A stretch of DNA of 18,297 nt from Proteiniphilum sp. UBA4084 (GTDB taxonomy: Bacteria; Bacteroidota; Bacteroidia; Bacteroidales; Dysgonomonadaceae): assembly GCA_002383605.1 (NCBI GenBank), contig DFYK01000070.1, forward strand, positions 1,039-19,335. Direction: 5' to 3'. The notes beneath the pieces are model-generated. The model made no database searches and was not told the origin of the DNA. It worked only from the letters and a program-made list of their open reading frames with translations. This document shows positions 13,833 to 18,297 of the stretch, one piece after another. How positions within the stretch are numbered: position 1 is the first letter of the stretch; every line of letters begins with the position of its first letter. The position numbers and the translations under genes are program-made.

Positions 13833-14837
13833 TTATTTTTCTGTATAGATCACTTCCATAACGGTTTGTCCCACTGCCTTCAGCGTGTTGCGGTCGATAT
13901 TGCGCATATCGTCGCTGAGTGTATGCCAGTGGGAAGCAAATCCCGTGTTGGTATCCCGCTTCAGGTTGATGACATTAACACTGGGAGCTCGTTGCTGCTC
14001 GTTTACCGCCACATGATCGTCGGTGATATAACCGCCGCTCTGGGGTAAAAAGAAGTTGCCATATCCCAGTCGGGCAGCAATACTCCATATCTTTTCCACC
14101 ACTCCGGGTGCATGTTGCATGGAATATCCCTCTTTAAGAAAAGTAGCATTGCTGCCTCCCACCATATCAAGCAGGATGCCATAAGCTGCCTTGTAATTAT
14201 TCACATGGGGCTGCTCCGACCAGTACTGTGAACCCATACACCACCAGTCGCCATGCACCAGGTTCTTTTCAAACGAGGGTTGTCCCCAGTCCTCCAGGTC
14301 AAAGAAGATGATGTCGATCCCTACTTCCGCAGGCTGCTGATGCAGTTGCCGGGCAATTTCGAGCAATACTCCCACACCGCTTCCTCCGTCGTCGGCACCC
14401 GCGATGGGCTGTTGTTGTCTCCTGTTATCCATCTCCTCATCTGCGAAGGGTCGGGAATCCCAATGGGCAAAGAGCAATATTCGTTTTTCTCTTTCAGGAT
14501 GCCAGCTCCCGATGATGTTCCTTATCGGCAGATTCTTTCCGTCGTAATGGGTAATCTCGGCCTGCTGCTCCACCACCGTGGCACCGTATGTCTTTAACTT
14601 TGACGACAGATAGTCGCCACAAGCCTCGTGTGCCGCCGTACCCGGCACCCTTGCACCAAAATCCACCTGCGTCTGTATGAATGCATAGGCACTATCGGCA
14701 CTAAAATCGGGTGAGACCCTGCTGTATGACTCTGCAACCGCAGTCTGCTTACCTGACTGACAGGAATTACAGGACAATGTATATAAAAGTCCGGTAATCA
14801 ACACCACAGAAAGTGAAAAGATGCGAAACTGTTTCAT
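13833..14837 (-). CDS. M28-family glutaminyl-peptide cyclotransferase-like lipoprotein
   Basis: The 334-residue product has a lipoprotein signal (MKQFRIFSLS...YTLSC, Cys23) and one M28 zinc-hydrolase domain. Motifs in order are DFGARVPGTAAHE (59-71), LLFAHWDSRPFAD (121-133), IAGADDGGSGVGVLLE (145-160, with Asp149 or Asp150 as ligand), DIIFFDLEDWG (175-185, Glu182), GGYITDDHVAVN (268-279) and ASHWHTLSDDM (301-311, His305). The Asp-Glu-His set, the VPGT motif and WHTLSDD fit the animal-type (type II) glutaminyl cyclases found in Bacteroidota, such as the Porphyromonas gingivalis enzyme of similar length. These convert N-terminal glutamine to pyroglutamate on exported proteins. In Bacteroidales many proteins start with Gln after signal cleavage, so this would be an envelope maturation enzyme. 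An M28 aminopeptidase is the main alternative. The start is the ATG at 14837-14835. Confidence 0.87.
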   Translation of the reverse strand: MKQFRIFSLSVVLITGLLYTLSCNSCQSGKQTAVAESYSRVSPDFSADSAYAFIQTQVDFGARVPGTAAHEACGDYLSSKLKTYGATVVEQQAEITHYDGKNLPIRNIIGSWHPEREKRILLFAHWDSRPFADEEMDNRRQQQPIAGADDGGSGVGVLLEIARQLHQQPAEVGIDIIFFDLEDWGQPSFEKNLVHGDWWCMGSQYWSEQPHVNNYKAAYGILLDMVGGSNATFLKEGYSMQHAPGVVEKIWSIAARLGYGNFFLPQSGGYITDDHVAVNEQQRAPSVNVINLKRDTNTGFASHWHTLSDDMRNIDRNTLKAVGQTVMEVIYTEK

Positions 14838-14908
14838 CTACAATATTTTTTATATTTACAATCTATTTAGGCTATTCCTCGAACCGCTGTCCTCAACAAA
14901 CTTCAACG

Positions 14909-14999
14909 ACCAAAGCTGATCGCTGACACCTGAATCCTGATTCCTGACTTCCAAACCGCTGAATCTAACACCAATCCCACCACCAAAGCTGATCGCTGA
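14909..14999. repeat. 18-bp exact direct repeat inside the CTGANNN region
   Basis: ACCAAAGCTGATCGCTGA is present at 14909-14926 and 14982-14999, a 73-bp period. Each copy begins one of the heptamer clusters, suggesting that a longer unit was duplicated and then diverged. Confidence 0.85.
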
Positions 15000-15016
15000 A
15001 AACTGACAGCTGACAG
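14916..15016. repeat. CTGANNN period-7 repeat clusters in the intergenic region
   Basis: Five consecutive heptamers beginning CTGA run from 14916 to 14950: CTGATCG, CTGACAC, CTGAATC, CTGATTC and CTGACTT. A lone CTGAATC is at 14959-14965. Four more run from 14989 to 15016: CTGATCG, CTGAAAA, CTGACAG and CTGACAG. The gap of 184 bp between the M28 and antiporter genes holds no credible gene. Read on the minus strand the unit is NNNTCAG. Confidence 0.85.
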
Positions 15017-15021
15017 CCAAC

Positions 15022-16536
15022 TCACTTATTCTTCTGAAAGGAATAGTTCGAAATACCGATGTTGTTATAGGTTTCCCTGAGCGCATCCTCATCGTCGGAA
15101 ATCACCAGCAGCTTATCACCTGCGTGCAGTTCAGTTTGTCCCGTAGGCACAAAATACTGTTCACCCCGCTTGATCATTACTGCCAGGGTCTTATCGGGTA
15201 GTGGCATCTCCATGAGGTTTTTCCCGTATTGCAACGTCTCTTCCGAGATAAGGATCTCCGTCATGGCCGATTTGATTTCTTCGGCAAACTCCACATCAAA
15301 ATCTTCAAATTCCTTGTATTTGGTCGGTTTTTCTGCCAACCCCAGCCACCGGGCAACCATAGGCAATGAAGTACCCTGCACCAGCAGAGAGACAATGGTG
15401 ATGACGAATACAATATTGAAGATCCAACTCGCATGTGGCACCCCTTCGGCCAGCGGAAGAATGGCAAAGATGATGGGCACTGCTCCTCTTAATCCCACCC
15501 ACGAAATAAAAAGCTTATCTTTGAAACTGATTTTACGGAACGGGATCAATGTCAAAAAAACCGTCGCCGGGCGGCCAACAAAAATAAGGAACACAGAAAT
15601 AACCAGCGCGGGAATGAGAACTTCGATCAGTTCACCGGGATTGACCAGCAGCCCCAGTGTGAGGAATAACAGGATCTGGCTCATCCAGGCGAAACCATCC
15701 ATGAATTTCATGGAGGTACGTTTGTGTGAGAATTTTGAATTACCAATCACCAGCCCTGCGATGTACACGGCGAGGTAGCCATTCCCTTTCAGGAAATAGG
15801 TCGCCGCAAAAATAAATATTCCTACAATCAGCAGCAGAATGGGATAAAGCGAGGCGTTGGCCATCCGGATACGGTTGATCACGGCCACGGAACCTTTACC
15901 CAGGAAAAAGCCCATGCCGGCTCCTACCACCAGCTGCACGACAATGGTGAGAATTACCATACCGATATTTGGATCAGTACCCGATTGTATGATGCCCATA
16001 AACATGATGGTTAGCATATAGGCCATCGGGTCGTTGCTACCACTTTCCAGTTCCAGCAAGGGTCTCAGGTTATTTTTTAGCGACAATCCTTTCGATCGCA
16101 GAATACCGAATACCGATGCCGAGTCAGTAGATGAGAAAGTGGAAGCGAGCAGCATGGCTGTCAGCAGGCTTATTCCCAGTGCAGGAAACATATGTCCCGA
16201 CAGCCAGTAAGCGAAGAATCCGGTGAGGATGGCCGTAATAAAAACGCCCAATGTAGCGAGTACAACTCCTGGCCAGATAACCGGTTTTATCTCAGAAAAT
16301 TTGGTATCCAACCCGCCGGAAAAGAGGATGAAGGTCAGACATATGGTGCCGATTGTCTGTGCAACTTGCACATTCTCAAACACCAATCCGAAACCGTCCG
16401 AGCCAAAAACCATTCCCACAATCAGGAAAAGCAACAACACCGGCACACCGAAGCGATGTCCCGCTTTTCCCACCAGCATACTGATAAAAAAAAGAATGGA
16501 TCCCACAAGTAATAAAAGCTCTGTACTTATTGTCAT
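15022..16536 (-). CDS. CPA-family K+(Na+)/H+ antiporter with C-terminal RCK/TrkA-C domain (NhaP2/CvrA type)
   Basis: Inner-membrane cation/proton antiporter for pH and cation homeostasis. The 504 residues form about 12-13 membrane segments (6 to about 398) and a cytoplasmic tail. Transport-core motifs are ASTFSSTDSASVFGIL (131-146) and LELESGSNDPMAYML (161-175, with Asn168-Asp169 as the likely ion-binding pair), plus WVGLRGAVPIIFAI (346-359). Residues about 425-485 (ILISEETLQYGK to HAGDKLLVISDDED) look like a TrkA-C (RCK_C) ligand-binding domain, as in the K+/H+ antiporter NhaP2, suggesting control by a small ligand. K+ versus Na+ preference cannot be decided. The start is the ATG at 16536-16534, 13 bp after the ldcA-like stop, so cotranscription with that gene is likely. 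The NhaP2 name is a family-level guess. Confidence 0.92.
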   Translation of the reverse strand: MTISTELLLLVGSILFFISMLVGKAGHRFGVPVLLLFLIVGMVFGSDGFGLVFENVQVAQTIGTICLTFILFSGGLDTKFSEIKPVIWPGVVLATLGVFITAILTGFFAYWLSGHMFPALGISLLTAMLLASTFSSTDSASVFGILRSKGLSLKNNLRPLLELESGSNDPMAYMLTIMFMGIIQSGTDPNIGMVILTIVVQLVVGAGMGFFLGKGSVAVINRIRMANASLYPILLLIVGIFIFAATYFLKGNGYLAVYIAGLVIGNSKFSHKRTSMKFMDGFAWMSQILLFLTLGLLVNPGELIEVLIPALVISVFLIFVGRPATVFLTLIPFRKISFKDKLFISWVGLRGAVPIIFAILPLAEGVPHASWIFNIVFVITIVSLLVQGTSLPMVARWLGLAEKPTKYKEFEDFDVEFAEEIKSAMTEILISEETLQYGKNLMEMPLPDKTLAVMIKRGEQYFVPTGQTELHAGDKLLVISDDEDALRETYNNIGISNYSFQKNK

Positions 16537-16549
16537 TTTATATTGTAGC

Positions 16550-17455
16550 TCATTGATTGAATTTAATAAAATGGGAATTTACGCTTAGAGACGCTTTCAT
16601 ACCCATGATCAAAGGGAAGTTCAGTTTTACATGCCCCACCGGAAAATCGAAGCAGACCGGAAAAGCATATTCTCTCACTGCCTCCAGAATGGATTGCCTC
16701 AATGGGAAGTACATCTGATCGTCCTCCTCGTAGTCGGAGAACTGACCTATAATGAGGCCGCTGATTTTTTCAAACACACCGGCGAGTTTTAACTGCCAGA
16801 TCAACCGGTCCACCCGATAGGGTGCTTCACCGGTATCTTCGATAAACAGGATTCCCCGAGGCGGTATTTTTACATAGGGAGTACCCAGCAAACCGCAGAA
16901 GACAGAAAGGTTTCCTCCGAAGAGCCTCCCCGCAGCCACACCTTCCCGGTTAAGACGCTGCATATCGGCGACTGGAATGTCATAGGCTACAGATTGTCCG
17001 CTCATCAATCTTTTGATCAGGCGAACAGCAACATCTTCACTTCCTTCTTCGGAAAAATGTCTGGCCATGGGACCATGCAGGGAGGCAATGCCGTGGCGTT
17101 GCAGGGCAGCATGAAGTGCAGTGATATCACTGTAGCCCACTACCCACTTTGGATTTTTACGTATACCGGAGAAATCGAGTCTGTTGAGCAAATGAACCGT
17201 GCCATATCCACCCCGGGAACAGAGGATCAGCTTTATAGCCGGATCATCCAAAGCCTGCTGCAGGTCGCCCAGCCGCTCTTCCACCGAACCACTGAATCGG
17301 CCGGTTTCGAACAAAGCATGCCCTGCTATTATCGGGTGCAGCCCCCAGCTCTCCAACACCGCAGCCGCATCATGTACCATATAACCGTCGATCTTTCCTG
17401 CGGGGGAAAGAACGACAGCTTTATCGTTGCGTTGCAGAGAAGGAGGTCGTTGCAT
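16550..17455 (-). CDS. LD-carboxypeptidase, peptidase family S66 (LdcA-like)
   Basis: Serine peptidase that removes the terminal D-alanine from muropeptide tetrapeptides during peptidoglycan recycling; usually cytoplasmic, and no signal peptide is visible here. The 301 residues match the family (about 300). The Ser-Glu-His triad of S66 is visible: Ser109 in VVGYSDITALH, Glu206 in FIEDTGEAPYRVDR and His275 in FPVGHVKLNFPL. CSRGGYGTVHLL (79-90) and FGGNLSVFCGLLGTPY (179-194) are further signatures. Some S66 members are microcin C self-immunity proteins (MccF), but no microcin genes are nearby, so recycling is the simpler reading. The start is the ATG at 17455-17453, 25 bp after the gyrB stop. 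A downstream gap of 13 bp to the antiporter supports a shared transcript. Confidence 0.93.
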   Translation of the reverse strand: MQRPPSLQRNDKAVVLSPAGKIDGYMVHDAAAVLESWGLHPIIAGHALFETGRFSGSVEERLGDLQQALDDPAIKLILCSRGGYGTVHLLNRLDFSGIRKNPKWVVGYSDITALHAALQRHGIASLHGPMARHFSEEGSEDVAVRLIKRLMSGQSVAYDIPVADMQRLNREGVAAGRLFGGNLSVFCGLLGTPYVKIPPRGILFIEDTGEAPYRVDRLIWQLKLAGVFEKISGLIIGQFSDYEEDDQMYFPLRQSILEAVREYAFPVCFDFPVGHVKLNFPLIMGMKASLSVNSHFIKFNQ

Positions 17456-17480
17456 TGAAGGGCGTGTAGGATAAATCTTA

Positions 17481-18297
17481 TTACGCGTCTATATTTGCAT
17501 AGGTTGCATTTTCTTCAATGAACTCCCTTCGTGGAGCCACTTCCTCGCCCATGAGCATGGTGAAGATAATGTCCGCATCGGCGGCATTCTCAATCGTCAC
17601 CTGCTTTAGCAAACGGTTTTCCGGATCCATGGTGGTACTCCAGAGTTGCTCGGCGTTCATTTCACCGAGACCTTTGTATCGTTGCGTATGGATGGCGTTC
17701 TCGTTGCCGTCGGCATACTTGTCGATGAATTCTTTACGCTGACGCTCGCTGTAGCAATATTCTTCTATTTTGCCTTTCTTGCAAAGGTAGAGCGGTGGCG
17801 TGGCAATATACACGTAGCCGTTTTCTATGAGCGTACGCATATACCGGAAGAAGAATGTCAGAATCAACGTATCAATGTGGCTACCGTCCACGTCGGCGTC
17901 GGTCATCAGAATGATCTTGTGATACCGAAGTTTCGAGATGTTGAGCTCCTTGGAATCCTCCTCCGTACCGATGGTCACGCCCAGAGCGGTATAGATATTT
18001 TTGATTTCGTCGCTCTCGAGCACCTTGTGGGGCATTGCTTTCTCCACGTTCAGAATCTTTCCGCGCAATGGCAGGATAGCCTGAAACATCCGGTTACGTC
18101 CCTGCTTGGCAGTACCCCCGGCTGAATCACCCTCCACCAGGAAGATCTCGCTCAGCTGGGGATCCTTGCTGGAGCAGTCGGCCAGCTTACCCGGCAATCC
18201 GGCGCCCGACAAAGGCGATTTGCGCTGTACCATCTCACGTGCCTTGCGCGCCGCCTGACGCGCCGTAGCCGCCAGAATCACCTTTTCCACGATCACC
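17481..18297 (-). CDS. gyrB: DNA gyrase subunit B, C-terminal part (N-terminus outside window)
   Basis: The frame is open to the right edge and encodes the last 271 residues; the first in-window codon is GTG (Val) within the gene, not a start. It covers the end of the transducer domain, the Toprim domain and the GyrA-binding tail. Visible are GAGLPGKLADC (31-41), the catalytic-glutamate motif FLVEGDSAGGTAKQGRNR (52-69), the magnesium-binding MTDADVDGSHI (131-141), HTQRYKGLGEMN (203-214) and TTMDPENRLLKQV (221-233). It ends MLMGEEVAPRREFIEENATYANIDA, typical of GyrB rather than ParE. The insertion of about 170 residues found in the tail of E. coli GyrB is absent. It functions with GyrA to introduce negative supercoils. 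Short gaps to the ldcA-like gene suggest an operon. Confidence 0.95.
   Translation of the reverse strand, partial: VIVEKVILAATARQAARKAREMVQRKSPLSGAGLPGKLADCSSKDPQLSEIFLVEGDSAGGTAKQGRNRMFQAILPLRGKILNVEKAMPHKVLESDEIKNIYTALGVTIGTEEDSKELNISKLRYHKIILMTDADVDGSHIDTLILTFFFRYMRTLIENGYVYIATPPLYLCKKGKIEEYCYSERQRKEFIDKYADGNENAIHTQRYKGLGEMNAEQLWSTTMDPENRLLKQVTIENAADADIIFTMLMGEEVAPRREFIEENATYANIDA

Noticed and set aside
14916..15016. A CRISPR array
   Set aside because: Units are only 7 bp with no spacers of uniform length, and no cas gene is present.
14856..15092. A 78-codon minus-strand open frame spanning the M28-antiporter gap
   Set aside because: It overlaps the antiporter C-terminus and the heptamer repeats, and its translation looks like repeat-derived low-information sequence.
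16550..17455. A microcin self-immunity (MccF) role for the S66 peptidase
   Set aside because: No microcin biosynthesis or export genes lie nearby and its neighbour is gyrB, so muropeptide recycling is the simpler reading.

Overview
The window looks like ordinary chromosome from a member of the Bacteroidota, most likely a Bacteroidales relative. This is inferred from several features. Start codons lack Shine-Dalgarno sequences and often follow A-rich leaders. Upstream regions carry TAnnTTTG promoter elements. Lipoproteins are frequent (serpin, prolyl oligopeptidase, M23 and M28 proteins), there is a TonB-dependent receptor, and the M28 protein resembles the Porphyromonas-type glutaminyl cyclase. 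No rRNA, tRNA, CRISPR array, insertion sequence or phage gene was found. No stretch longer than 300 bases lacks a gene.

Layout. 1-890 (minus) is the N-terminal three quarters of a lipoprotein serpin, cut by the window edge. 1122-3020 (plus) is biosynthetic arginine decarboxylase speA, convergent with a cation diffusion facilitator (3043-3933, minus). 4124-6265 (plus) is a lipoprotein prolyl oligopeptidase of the oligopeptidase B type, nearly abutting a convergent MntP-type manganese exporter (6275-6865, minus). 7042-9078 (plus) is a TonB-dependent receptor, followed by an M23 lipoprotein peptidase (9114-10358). 10413-13314 (plus) is a proline biosynthesis cluster in the order proA-proB-proC, which would supply the whole route from glutamate. 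sufE (13311-13742, minus) overlaps the proC stop codon. 13833-14837 (minus) is an M28 glutaminyl-cyclase-like lipoprotein. A noncoding gap with CTGANNN heptamer repeats (14838-15021) separates it from a tight minus-strand run read as gyrB (partial, 17481-18297), an S66 LD-carboxypeptidase (16550-17455) and a CPA-type K+/Na+:H+ antiporter (15022-16536).

How the genes work together. The clearest unit is proA-proB-proC. gyrB-ldcA-antiporter are probably cotranscribed, given gaps of 25 and 13 bp, but they have no obvious shared function. The CDF and MntP proteins are both metal exporters with extra cysteines. The rest is a mixture of housekeeping and envelope genes.

I do not see a convincing new multi-gene system. 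The points most worth a second look are small: the period-7 CTGANNN repeats, a paired-promoter inverted repeat upstream of speA, an M23 peptidase whose HxH zinc motif reads HxD and which may be leaderless, a divergent ProA and ProC pair next to a PUA-less ProB, and a 15-bp direct repeat between proB and proC.
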